From Rhizopus arrhizus (Eukaryota; Mucoromycota; Mucoromycetes; Mucorales; Rhizopodaceae): DNA of 64,000 bases. The DNA lies in assembly GCA_024220505.1 (NCBI GenBank), contig JAKZZE010000001.1, forward strand, positions 1,302,001 to 1,366,000, read 5' to 3'. Below are positions 46,355 to 57,643 of this stretch, piece after piece. The translations under genes were made by a program, and so were the position numbers. Under the pieces are notes generated by a model. It did not search any database. It was not told where the DNA came from and was given only the letters and a program-made list of their open reading frames with translations. Position 1 is the first letter of the stretch. Every line of letters begins with the position of its first letter.

Positions 46355-46711
46355 ATATCTTTTGTATTTTCGTGACAAGTCACTGTTTCATACACTTGTA
46401 TCGCTCTTAACCTTTATACTCTTTGATGAGTTTTAATAAATATTAAGATTTTCATCCATAAAAAAAAATTTTGCTTCATTTATTGAAGTCATTAACATAG
46501 ACTTTCTTTTTCTTTCAACATTATAAAGGAATCTTCATATCAGTTTACTCAATAAAACATAATGAAAAAGGTACAATTGAAAGAAAAAAAAGATATGGCG
46601 TACTCTCTTTCTATAATAACAGAATAAGAAGCATAAATGTTTATATAAAAAATACAAGCACAAATAAGAAACTGATGTGAAATGCAAAATATCTAATGTC
46701 TTTTTTTTTAT
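46355..46711. other. intergenic, 3' side of GT49 gene
   Basis: About 360 AT-rich bases between the retroelement fragment and the stop of the GT49 gene. No gene seen. Confidence 0.5.
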
Positions 46712-48442
46712 TTACTCTGGCTTTCCAATTAATCCCTTGCCCCAATTTTGGATTACACGAGAGCATTGACTTCTAATATGTCTTGATCTTGGATTGTTCC
46801 ATAAACCCAAAGCATCCAACTGTCTAGCATGATGAACACATTGTTCCCAATAGAATTTAGCATAAATCCTGTTCTCAACGACGTGCTTTAAAGACAGCAG
46901 TATTAGTTACTATTTTTCTATGAACAATAAAATACTCACATCAAAATCTGATACTTCAGGAGCATGATTATCTGGCATTTGCACCACATAATCATCCGGC
47001 ATCACATAAATTTCATTTCCTTGTAAATAACTCGAGAAAATACAAGCCGCTCTACTATCTAAGAATCTCTCTGAGCACCAAGGTTGAACCGTTTTACTCT
47101 CAATCACCACAGGCTCATAGTGAAATTCATATTTCTCAATCGAATATAATGTGTTGGCATCAATCCATTTATCCAAATCTGTTGGTCCCTCATTTTCTTT
47201 CCAGTGTTTATCATTTAATACCATCTTGCCTTCATGTAAATTATTAATCAAATGTCCCTTATCAACTGGAATATCTTCCTTCTGCACATCCTTTTCTCTA
47301 AATGTAAAAGTTGGTAAGGCTAACAAATCACCAGCCTCTAACAATTCCTTGATCTTTTTCTTATTGGCTTCCAATGTACGACGTAGATCAGAAGCAGGGA
47401 TCATATCAGAAGGTACATCCATGATGTATTCGGTTCTGGATAATAATCTGGCCAAGTTGCGTTCAGCGTTACGGGGGAAAAGTACCGAAGGTTTTTCACC
47501 GGGCACACGAACAAGATGAAGATCGACATTGTTATAAAGTTCTGGTATTTCTCTATACTCTTGTTCCAACCTTTCCATTGATAATTCATCTTGACTATCC
47601 AGATGAACAATAGCAGAGATGGGCCCTTTACAGTGTTGTTAATAAAAAAAAAAGATGCTTATGATTTTATTACGCACCATCCCAATACACCGTCAATCGG
47701 AGTAAATTGGGCCATGTCTCTGCTGTAACGGCAGTAATGATGGAGACTTGATCATTTGAAGGAGTGTTGCTTGCCTTTAACCAGAAAGGTTGAATATTTT
47801 TTGCTGCATCATAGTAACTCTTTGAAAACAGCTTGTGCATTTTCAGACCGTGGGTCATTGAATCCAATAATGAATATGGTTTATCTACGCCAAGAAATAT
47901 ATTAAAATGTGTGTTACTTAATTTTTCTCTTTACCTTGATCGTATGTTCTTTGAGGTACCCAGTTGTCATCAAATACCTCCATTGTTTCTATATGCACAC
48001 TAGGCGAAGAAATTCCCATCAAATATTTCCATCCATGATTTAAAGTCAAAAAGACTGAAAAGATCACATAAAACAAAGTCAAAAATCGTGTCATTCGAGA
48101 TTGACAAAAGGCTGTGAGTAAGGAAGGTTTTGAAGTTCCACCAAAGGCAGCAGCATGTTTGGAATGTGGCAACAAAGGACCTGAAGGGTTTAAAAATGAG
48201 TGTACCTTGAAGATGAGCTGGTTGAATACTCCAGACGGTGACGATAGACCAGGTTTATGATAGTGACGTTTACTGTTTTCATTGTTGACATTGTTTAAAG
48301 TAGCAGCAGCAGTAACAGGATTATTAGTGTTGTGAATAAATGATTTTTGTTGTGCACTAAGAGAAGGTTTTCTTTGGTGTGAAATCGTACTGTTTTTTGT
48401 AATAGAAGTTGACCTCGAATGCTTAGGTCTAACTTCAGTCAT
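46712..48442 (-). CDS. GT49-family glycosyltransferase (LARGE/B4GAT1-like domain), type II membrane protein
   Basis: Four exons on the minus strand (47935-48442, 47678-47884, 46940-47625, 46712-46885) give 524 residues. Long polar cytosolic tail, one membrane segment at about 118-136 (RFLTLFYVIFSVFLTLNHGW), then a lumenal domain. Family motifs: QPFWLKAS.TPSNDQVSIITAVTAETW, IVHLDSQDE, FPRNAERNLARLLSRTEYIM-DVPSDMIPAS (the V-D-x-D-x-P-like stretch expected of the metal site), FDEN-like KYEFHYEPVVI, W-C-x-ERFLDSRAACIF, the segment IYVMPDDYVVQMPD, and C-terminal VVENRIYAKFYWEQCVHHAR. These match the GT49 'glycosyl-transferase for dystroglycan' family; fungal members are Golgi enzymes of unknown acceptor. 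The open reading is complete and no motif is missing. Confidence 0.88.
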
Positions 48443-48627
48443 AGTTTATTATTAAATTATAAGGAAGAAGAGATAAAAATACATGTAAAAAAAAATAGAT
48501 TCATTCAATGTAGTCAACGTAGCACATTAAATTAGATATTCAAACTCCTATACAAAAAATTTCTTTTTGTACTTCTTCTCCCCTTTCCCTTTCTCTCTTC
48601 TTTCTTTATTTTTTCAATAAGAGAAAA

Positions 48628-48925
48628 ATGTCTTACGCACCTCAGAACAACAGCTATTATGGAAATGCACCTCAAGGCTATTATGCATCTCCTCCTCCAC
48701 CTCAACAAGGTGGATATTATCCTCCACCTCCACAACAAGGCGGTTATTATCAACCTGCGTAAATATATTTATTATATCAATGATCTACTGTTATCTTACA
48801 CTCTTTGTAGTCCCCCTCCTCAAACAGTAATTGTTCAACAACAACCTCAAAAACGTGATGATGATTGCTGTACTGCTTGTTTGGCCGGTATGCTTTGCTG
48901 CTGTTTATTAGAAGAATGCACTTAA
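48628..48925 (+). CDS. CYSTM-domain small cysteine-rich membrane peptide
   Basis: Two exons (48628-48758 and 48811-48925) encode 81 residues. Pro/Gln/Gly/Tyr-rich N-terminus (repeats of PPPPQQGGYY) and a C-terminal CYSTM module: RDDDCCTACLAGMLCCCLLEECT. CYSTM peptides are tail-anchored plasma-membrane proteins found in eukaryotes and linked to stress or metal tolerance. Head-to-head with the GT49 gene with only 185 nt between starts, so they share a promoter region. Confidence 0.9.
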
Positions 48926-49626
48926 TAATTCAATGTATTGTATACACACACTCTCACACGCATACTTTCAATTCATGGGAAGCTTTTTTACACAAATAAT
49001 CTTAATAGTAATAACAAATAATAATCAATAAAAAAACCATCTTTCAAAATAATGCATTATACAAAGTAAGCGGTATATACTTCAGGAACAGAGTGTTTTT
49101 ACTCCTTAAAAGTGTTTATTTGTGTATTCTGCAATTGAATGATGTTTTGTGTATACCAACATGGTTCAAACGGCTAACCGGGATTTGTCAAAGTCACACA
49201 CGTATGGATCTCTATTTTTTTTTTCACAATTATAAAAATAGAAATATTTTTCTAGGATTAATTTGTCTCTTGATTTATACTCCTTTAAAAGAATGGCAGA
49301 GAGCGAAAGTAATCTATATCAAATTTGGTATAAACATTATCAAAAATGTATTAATATTTCTCTCCTCTCCCTATTTGTACCACACTATTTTAATATAAAG
49401 CTTGATCTTTTCGTGAACAGCTCTCGGTATGTTTCTGACTAGTTACTGTGAGAAATTCAAATGCTTTAATGAAAACCATTGACTCCTTTACAGAAACGTG
49501 GCTTTTATGAATTATGTAAAAGGGAATCTTACAAGTAGCTAACTAGAAATGCTTGTTCCTGTTACTCTTAATTTGTGTTACGAATTGTGTGGCTGCTGGC
49601 CGCACATGCATGCTGGCTTTTTCCAC
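48926..49626. other. intergenic
   Basis: About 700 bases between the CYSTM gene and the third mariner element. AT-rich, no supported gene. Confidence 0.5.
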
Positions 49627-51228
49627 TTGAAATCATTTTGGAACATAAAAATAAATCAAATTGAAACGCAGATCGAAAATGTTTTGAAACAAAAATGAAA
49701 ATTGAATTGGCACAAATGATGGTGTCCCAAATGTACCAAATTTTTATCTTTATTAGATGGGGCTTTTTTCTAAACAGTCAGAGAACTTAGCTACAGAATA
49801 CTTGCAAAATTCACGCAAGCCGCTGATCAGCACATTGTTGCAAGCAACTCTGATTCTGGAAATCAAAATTTCTTCTTCCAAAAGAGCTTCTCTCTTGAGC
49901 TTGCTTTTGCAAACAGACCAAAACTATTCAATTGGATTGAGCTCGGGAGAGTACGGAGGCAAATAAATGCAATCATAGCCTCGGATTTCAATGTAAATTC
50001 TAATATCTGTATGCTTATGAATTGGTACATTATCCATTACGAGATAATGCCCTTTGAATAGCTCATGCTTATATATAACATCTAAAGTCATTGCAATAAA
50101 ATTAAAATAATGGCCAGTAGCTGTCCCACATTTACCTTTTCCAACAACAACCGAGCTACCAGATTCCGCCTTTCGTTTCTTTGAAGGTCCTGCTACCTTG
50201 GAAGACTTGACCTTTATGTTGACCACGCCATATGGAGATATAGCTCCAATGATGGTGGTAATCTTTGCTCTTATCTTTGGTGTTACGACAACGGCACGTT
50301 CTCCTTTCTTTGGCCATGCCATAGAGCGCTTCAAGTTGATATGGAAGGCAGCCTCGTCTATAAAAACGCAGTTACTCTCAAAGTCCAAATCAGTCTTCTC
50401 CCACTGCTTAACCCATTGGTATCTTTCTTCGATTTTCTGAGGGTTGTTTCGCTCGATTGAATGAAAATGTGCTCTCTTCAGACTGATCCTACACTTTTCT
50501 GTTACAAACTCGTGCAGAGAGTTTTTGGAAATCTTCAGATCAGTAAACTTAGTCAAGCTCTTCATCATTTCATCCAAAACAATGCTAGACTTTACGCCAA
50601 CAAGATTTGTGAGATAATTCTTGTGAATATCATTCAGAACTGCTGGCCGTCCCACCTTCACAGCACCCCTTGCTCCACCCTTCTCAATATCTTCATCGAG
50701 CTCTAAGCTTTTCAATCCTTTCTTGTGCCAATTGTATGCAGTGCTTGAAGGAACTTTTATTTCTGCAGCAGCAGCACCACGAATGGACATTCTCTTCTCG
50801 TTTACCAAGTAGAAAAACTCCTCCATACCCTCTTTCTTGTACTTTCTGTACGTCTTTTTACTACTCACTTTTTTTTTTCTGAAGAAGAGAGATCCTCTTC
50901 GGGTACTTCTTTCTTATCCTATTGCATCTTTTCAGGAGGCTTGAGATCATTGTACTAATCGAAGTTGGTAACATCGTCTAAGGGATAGTTGACCTCATCA
51001 ACTTCCATCTTCATTCCGACGAACTGATCGCCTTCTACATCGAGCATGTTTCCCATACCATCTTCTTGGATAAAGGAATTCATTTTGGTTTAAAAGCAGT
51101 TATTTATATGGTTTAAAGAAAAGAGGTAATTCAAAAAATGTCCCAACTGTTTGTGCCAATTCAATTTGATTTATTTTTATGTTCCAAAATGATTTCAATG
51201 TGTGTCCCAATAATTTTCGGAAATAGTG
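49627..51228. mobile_element. degraded Tc1/mariner element 3
   Basis: Inverted arms of about 39 bp (49627-49665 and 51160-51198; TTGAAATCATTTTGGAACAT) flank a transposase relic. The right arm continues outward to CACTATTTCC (reverse strand) and a TA at 51229-51230, the probable true terminus. On the left the outer 30 or so bases are missing or diverged, so the element is truncated. A further matching stretch ATTGAATTGGCACAAA lies inside both arms. Confidence 0.75.
49757..51083 (-). pseudogene. broken DD34E Tc1/mariner transposase, relic 3
   Basis: Start region at 51083 (MNSFIQEDGMGNMLDVEGD, like the N-terminus of the intact copy), with two TAG codons before an A-run frameshift near 50870. 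The long open part (50868-49924) has the HTH (SIRGAAAAEIKVPSSTAYNW), CVFIDEAAFHIN (first Asp), LVMDNVPIHKH (second Asp) and YSPELNPIE (last Glu), i.e. a full DD34E triad. The frame then meets TAG exactly where the intact copy has Gln (NPIEQFW) and reads on for 50 more residues to about 49757. All four visible lesions are one-base events, so inactivation looks fairly recent. Confidence 0.85.
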
Positions 51229-51230
51229 TA

Positions 51231-53029
51231 ATTCGTTTATTTAAATAGCCTTTCACTCAGCTGGTGGAAATTGATTATTTGGCTTTTCGGTTAAGCTTAT
51301 ATCAAACGTTAGAGATACGCAAATTAACCGTGTTTTTCACTTCAAATTTAAACGATTATTGATTTTTTTAAACAAATCAAAGCTGAATTTTAGAAGCAAA
51401 TTTCAAATTTAAATACCTACTCAGTATAATATGTGCTTTTATGACTAGAAAGTTATATATATTGCTTTTATATTTGCTAAAGTGTCTTTATTATTACTAA
51501 AATGATATATCTAAATACTTGTAGGCAACGCCGAAATTTATGCCATTTACTAACCTTCATGACCGGTCAATGCCGCTATTTTCTATTTTTTTTTTTTTTT
51601 CATGTAATTGGGTACCAATAGTGTCCAATGATGTCCATATTTATAGTAAAGAAATTGAATCAAATAAATCATAGTTATAAACATCAACAGCGCCAACTTT
51701 AAAAGAAAGATCGCAAAATGACTGCTTGTATACTCTGACTCATTAATATATGATTTGATCGATGCGTTAGGTTTAGCCATCAATATATTAACATCTATCC
51801 TGATCAAATAGAAAGAGATTTCTTTCTTTTATTATTATGAATATACTTACTTGAATACCCTTTTGTTCCTTATTTTAAGTCCCAAGTCTCTTATTGTAGC
51901 TTAAAATGTGTAAAATTACTATTCAAGACAGACTACAATCAATTTCAGAAAGAAGAAATCCGTGGTCATTAAAAATGGTTTCATGGGGGCAAAGTCCCCT
52001 ATCGAAGTAGCCAAGTTCTTTCTGCTGGATTAGTCTCTCGACTGGCGGTATTAATTTCTATCTCCATAGTCGTTTTCTGTTTGTTTGTTCGTGGGTTTAA
52101 GCCCTGTTATTAAAAAATGTTTCTTATGATAACCAGCTAAAAATGCGGCATCCGAATAAAATCCTCATACACAAAAAAAATAGTTTCATGTTCTGATTGT
52201 CTAAATAGATGTAAAGTTCAACGGTTGCGGAAATTTGGGACATTACAGAAAAGAATGTCACTAGTGCCAAATATATAATTCAGAAACAGTCAAAGATGTT
52301 AGGATTCATATGAATGATATAGCATTATGGGTTATGGTCATTAAACTTTTTTACTACTAAATTTGATATTAGTTACTAGTAAAAATAAAAGTCAAATATG
52401 GAGCAAGAGAAATGGAAGAACAAACAATAAACAAAATTTAATTCTGTTAGATGCCCTAACTGTTATAGAACAGTAATAAATATAAGTCTTAATACAAGAT
52501 CATAATTAAATAAAATAAAATATAAGTTTATTTAAATAAGATCATACAATCAATTCCAATTAAACATGTTCTTTTAGAATATGTTTTGTATTAATGAGAG
52601 TTCTTTAATAAGAAGAAGTATCAACTAAAATAACAAGATCCAATCCAATATCAGGAATATTGCTAATCTTTCACATAATTGAAATAATGCGTAAAATAAC
52701 GTTATTCAAATCAGTGAGGAATTCCCAGAATAAAAAGATAACCTAGGCAGACATACAAAAGAACAAATGAAAAGTTTTTGTAATCATAATTATAGATGAC
52801 ACTTGTTAAAGTACCTGAATATTAGAAGAACGCTTACAATAGAAGATATCAAGCCACTCACTCAATAAGATATAAATACCTGCCTTCAATTAGAATAATT
52901 TTTACTTAAAACTTAAACTGAAATAAAGATCAGTCTCAAAAAGTACCTACACTGTTTCTTGATCTTTGTTTCTACCTTTTTCTTAATCACTTTTACCATT
53001 ATACAACATCTAAAAGCGTTAATGATAAA
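51231..53029. other. intergenic, AT-rich
   Basis: About 1.8 kb without a supported gene. A GGGGGCAAAGTCCCC hairpin occurs at 51986-52000 in a slightly GC-richer patch (51960-52110) that may be a short remnant of something coding; I cannot identify it. Confidence 0.5.
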
Positions 53030-53850
53030 AATGTCGTAGAGCGGTTCGTCATTGGAAGGAAGTAGCCAGCAAATTTGTAGAGCAGCATGTTGATTACCAA
53101 GGTAGATAAGGGTAATTCCATCTTCCTTGCGTAGACATTGACAGGGCTGAAAGTTAACAGCTGAAAAAGATTGCCGTGAGATAAACTTGAGGATGGAAGA
53201 ACGAACTTGAGCAAGAAATGATTGCAGGAGGGTAAGGATACGAATAGAATGCCAAATTGGGCTCATGATCAGAGAGTTGGCAACTAGGTTTCTACCCAAA
53301 ATACAATGGCTGCGTTGTGTGGGCTGTTGAGTACTATTTTGCAGTTTCGAGAGGGTGTCTGAGAGAAAGGCTCTGAGCTGATGTTTTGCGTCTGTGAGCA
53401 GAAAGCCGAGATAGATGGCTGCGTTGTTACTGGAACGAGCGTGCCATCGGGTAATTCCTACTGAGGAGAGAGTAAGTTGCCAAGAATCTTGGGGGGGACG
53501 CCAGATAGGGATACAGCAAGTTTTACAATGGTCTAACCAAGCTTTCGATATGTGTTCATATATAGAAGAAATAAATATAAGTAAGAGCATTAATTGTAGG
53601 TGCCAAAGCTGAAGCAGCAGACTGTTGTCGATACGATGGATTGCGAAAGGTAAATCCAGGGAGCGCCGAAGAAGCATAGATATTTCGCAGTAGAGGCTCC
53701 AAAATCAAATTGAACAGTAAAGACGAAAGAGGATCACCTTGACGAAGGCTTTGTCCTTTATCAAATGGAGCTGAAAGAAAACCGTTCACCCAATTTGATT
53801 TCAAAAAAACGAGCAAAATAGTTTCCTTTTTTGGGTCAAACTTATTTCTA
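53030..53850 (-). pseudogene. non-LTR retroelement reverse transcriptase fragment
   Basis: RT motif FDKGQSLRQGDPLSSLLFNLILE (53690-53765 area; shown by its QGDPLSSLLF core) followed after a frame change by WRPPQDSWQLTLSSVGITRW, NNAAIYLGFLLTD, RNLVANSLIMSPIWHSIRIL and QSFLAQVRSSILKF. These are the fingers/palm box with QGDP and the downstream region of LINE-type RTs. The catalytic Y-x-D-D box is not recognisable: the expected spot reads ALTYIYFFYI and then stops. Truncated at both ends, so inactive. Confidence 0.75.
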
Positions 53851-54049
53851 AAAAAGCAATAAAATTATCTCTGAAGTCCGACGGCTCTTCTCAAAAAATC
53901 GTCTAATTGATGGTGGAACAGATGTAAAAGTTTTTTTAGTTCCAAAAAAAGCAGCGGAGTAGTGACTGTTGGAATCTTTTTTTTACATGAAAAATGACAT
54001 ATTTTTACAAACTTTCTCTCTTTTTTACAGAAAAAAAGTATTTTTACAA

Positions 54050-55597
54050 ATGGGTTTACAACCAAGAACCGCTGCATTTATTGGCGTTGGTGTTGCTGCT
54101 ACAGCATGTCTTGGATATATGCTTTATTTTGATTATCAAAGACGCAATAATCCCGTCTTGAAAAAGAAAATTAGTAAGTCGTAAACAATGATCCCGCTAT
54201 AATGAAGTTTTAACCTATAATCATTAGAAAAGGAAAAAAAGAAAGCCGAAAAAGAAGTCAAGAAAGCTCAAGAAAAGGTTAAATTGAATACTATACAAAT
54301 TATTGAGTCTGTTATTGAAGCGGCTTCAGAGGAAACACTTCCTTCAACACCTGAAGAGAAGGAAAAATATTTCATGCAGCAAGTTGCATTGGGTGAAGGC
54401 CTTTGTAATCAAGGTAATGCGCTTTTTTTTTTGCTGTAAAAGAAAATATAAACAAATTCAATTCATAGGCGAAGCTTTTTATAATGATGCTGTTTTACCT
54501 TTCTATTTGGCTTTAAGGGTTTATCCTGCACCCATGGAACTGATCATGATCTACCAAAAGACAGTCCCCGAACCCGTCTTCCAAATGATTATCAATGCAA
54601 TGGCACTTGATGTAAATTTAAAAAGGAAATAGTTTGACAGCAAGAAGAAACTAAATTATTTGAAATATAGCAACAAAAGCGTCAAAATCAATTTTATGAA
54701 AGCTTCCCTCCCAAAGAGACTAATACTAAATTAACCGAGCTACCTGCTGGTACAAATGAAGAAGGAAAGCCTGTGATTCGTCGTGGACTTGTTGTCAATA
54801 GGGACATTGCAGCAGATGAAGTTATTTATACGGAAAAACCTATTGTATCAGGTCTTTTCCCTGGATTGGAAGGTTTTCACTGTAACCTTTGTCTGAAGCG
54901 TTTAAATGATGTAAAGGTCGAGTGCCCTGATTGCGATGTTGTTGCCTTTTGCAGTGATGAATGCTTTAACCATGCCAAGGAAGAGTACCATCAGTATCTT
55001 TGTCCGCAAAATAAGAAGGAGAAAAATGTTGATGCTTTGGAATTTCATGAGGTGTTAAAAAAGAACAATACAAAATATCCTTCTATGATTGCCCGTTTCT
55101 TATCTGCAATGGTAGTTGAAGAGCTAAGCAAATCAAAGGAGCAACAAAAGGTCGGCGAAGCCAGCTTTGGTGCTTGGGATCATGTTGATCGTTTTAGATA
55201 CTTGGAAATTTCAGAAAATGAGGAAACAGTTGCAGAGATTGAGATGTTGAAAAAAGTGTTGGGCCCCAAGGTACAAGGTATTAATGAATTCCTGTCGAAA
55301 GAGATCTACTTGATGCTCAAAGGAAAGCTACTTTTTAATGCTTATGCTATCCCTGCAAACTTTGAGGACATTGAAGTAGAGGAATCAAAAGAACACGCTA
55401 GAAAATTAGATAACAGTGAAGCCAAGCATATTGGTGCTGCTCTTTATAAAATCTCTACCTATATTGGACAGTCAGAAGATGATCCTAATGTAAAGATAGA
55501 ATTTGAAAATGATACAATCTCCGTCAGGGCACTCAGGGAAATTAAAGAAGATGAAGAACTCGTTGCTGCTTATTCATTACCTGTATCAAAGAAATAA
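54050..55597 (+). CDS. TOM20: Tom20 (MAS20)-MYND-SET fusion protein
   Basis: Four exons (54050-54173, 54228-54413, 54469-54611, 54671-55597) encode 459 residues. N-terminal membrane anchor (RTAAFIGVGVAATACLGYML, residues 6-25) then a charged coiled stretch and the Tom20 receptor TPR-like domain (PSTPEEKEKYFMQQVALGEG, AVLPFYLALRVYPAPMELIM, MIYQKTVPEPVFQMI), which binds mitochondrial presequences on the outer membrane. From about residue 185 a SET-domain half begins (IRRGLVVNRDIAADEVIYTE), interrupted by a MYND-like zinc cluster at about 222-260 (CNLC, CPDC, CSDEC, HQYLC), and ending with the SET-like KHIGAALYKIS and LREIKEDEELVAAYSLPV. I recall the same fusion in basidiomycete and Mucoromycota Tom20 proteins. 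The classic SET motif NHSC is not visible, so methyltransferase activity is doubtful. Confidence 0.85.
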
Positions 55598-55973
55598 AAT
55601 TTACATGTTCATTTAATTAAATAAATTGTCCGGACCGGAAATTTATGGTTCGTTTTTCGCACATATTGTCAGGCTTCTAGGCACTTGTCAAATAATCCTT
55701 CTCTTTTTCCACTAGTTAGGCAAGTATATAAAAGAGAAAGAAGGATGAATGGGCCTTTTAATTATATAGAGTCCTCATTCACCTTATTTATGTGTTAATG
55801 GATGAATAAACTAACCTATTGATTATCTATTTATATCCTCAACTATATACCACAACTTTCAACTTTTTTAAATTTCCATTTTCTTTAAATTCCAACATTT
55901 CTGCATGAACTACAATTTCAACTTTCAATCTTCACTTTTCTGAACCTACAACAATTCACTAAAATAAACAGCT
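55598..55973. other. intergenic, uL2 promoter region
   Basis: About 375 bases. Contains TCCGGACCGGA (a near-palindrome) at 55629-55639 and an ATATATA-like AT stretch; the last 100 bases are CA/CT-rich leader ahead of the uL2 start. No gene. Confidence 0.45.
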
Positions 55974-56792
55974 ATGGGTCGTGTCATTCGTGCTCAGAGA
56001 AAGGGTGCTGGATCCATCTTCAAATCCCACACTGTTGGTCGCAAGGGCGCCGCCAAGTTGAGAGTTTTCGACTTTGCCGAGCGTCACGGTTATGTTCGTG
56101 GTATTGTCAAGGAAATCGTTCACGATCCTGGAAGAGGTGCTCCTCTTGCCAAGGTTGTTTTCCGTGACCCCTACAAGTAAGCAAATACATTCAAATTGGC
56201 GATTTTAAGTCTGATAGATTTTTATAAAAGGTACAAGCTTCGTACTGAAACCTTCATTGCCACCGAAGGCATGTACACCGGTCAATTTATTTATGCTGGT
56301 AAGAAGGCTTCTTTGAACATTGGTAATGTTATGCCCTTGGCTTCCATGCCCGAAGGTACTGTTATCTGTAACGTTGAAGAAAAGGTTGGTGATCGTGGTG
56401 CTATTGCTCGTACCTCTGGTAACTATGCCACCATCATTGGTCACGGTGATGATGGCAAGACCCGTATTCGTCTTCCCTCTGGTTCTAAGAAGGTCATTCC
56501 CTCTACCTCTCGTGCCGTCGTCGGTATTGTTGCTGGTGGTGGTCGTATTGACAAGCCCCTCTTGAAGGCTGGTCGTGCTTACCACAAATACAGAGTCAAG
56601 CGTAACAGCTGGCCCAAGACTCGTGGTGTTGCCATGAACCCCGTTGATCACCCTCACGGTGGTGGTAACCATCAACACATTGGTAAAGCTTCTACTATGG
56701 CCCGTGACTCTCCTGCTGGTCAAAAGGTTGGTTTGATTGCTGCTCGTCGTACTGGTCTCCTCCGTGGTACCAAGAAGGTCAAGGATGCTTAA
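55974..56792 (+). CDS. RPL2: 60S ribosomal protein L2 (uL2)
   Basis: Two exons (55974-56176 and 56231-56792, 54-nt intron) encode 254 residues, the standard length for eukaryotic uL2 (L8 in mammals). It sits at the peptidyl transferase centre of the large subunit. Recognised by [89 protein letters not shown], and [19 protein letters not shown] with the conserved histidine. Third codon positions are rich in C and T, as in eS19. Confidence 0.97.
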
Positions 56793-57154
56793 ATGTCTTG
56801 TCGATAATAAATGCACAAAATCAGAAAAAAAAAAAAACAGCATCAATTAAAACAGTTTTTTGTTTGTATAAAAGAAAACCTTTATTGTGTGTGTGATGAT
56901 CTCTATAAAACAAAATATGAAAGAGAGACCAATAAGGGAGAGGAAAGGAGCTACTTGTTCTATACTTTTTATGTGAAAACTGAAATGACAGATTCCCCTA
57001 AACTTGATTTCTTTCATGTTTTTCATGCAAAAGCACTTTGATAAAAAGAATTTAAGAAAAAAGGACTTCAAACTTCGTGTAACTAAATTAGGATAAATAT
57101 TTAAGCATAACTGACAGATTTTATTACTTTTTTTTTTCTGTAATTTCGTTTCTG
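56793..57154. other. intergenic
   Basis: About 360 bases between uL2 and the carrier gene; a T12 run at 57129-57138 area. No gene seen. Confidence 0.45.
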
Positions 57155-57597
57155 ATGGGTAAGATCCTTTTGAAAAATAGCAAAAAGATTAAAGAGAATA
57201 AACTTATTGATTTATTGTTAAAGCTGAAAGTACAAATGATTTTGTTGCAGGTAAATATAAAAAAAGAGAAAATAAGAAAAAATACGACATAAATAAAAGA
57301 AGGCACACAATACAAATTAATTATTTTTATCTAAAAGGCTGGATTAGTGGTGCAGCAGGAATAATTGTAGGAAGTCCTTTAGATGTTTTAAAAGTAAAAA
57401 GTTATAAACGTTTTACCCATGCAAAAAGATGAATGATCCTTTCTCTCCTTATTTATAAAAATTCTGATATAGGCACGACTACAAGCACCTGCAGTTAATG
57501 ATACGGAAAGATTTAGTCGGAAAAAATCATGGAATATAATGAAGAAGATGGTTCAAACAGAAGGGGTAAAAAAAGGGGGGGAGAGTAGAGGGGTGTA

Positions 57598-57643
<46 letters not shown>

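Noticed and set aside
56205..56846. 213-codon open frame on the minus strand over the uL2 gene
   Set aside because: Shadow frame of the highly biased uL2 codons; Thr/Ser/Asn repeats with no family motif.
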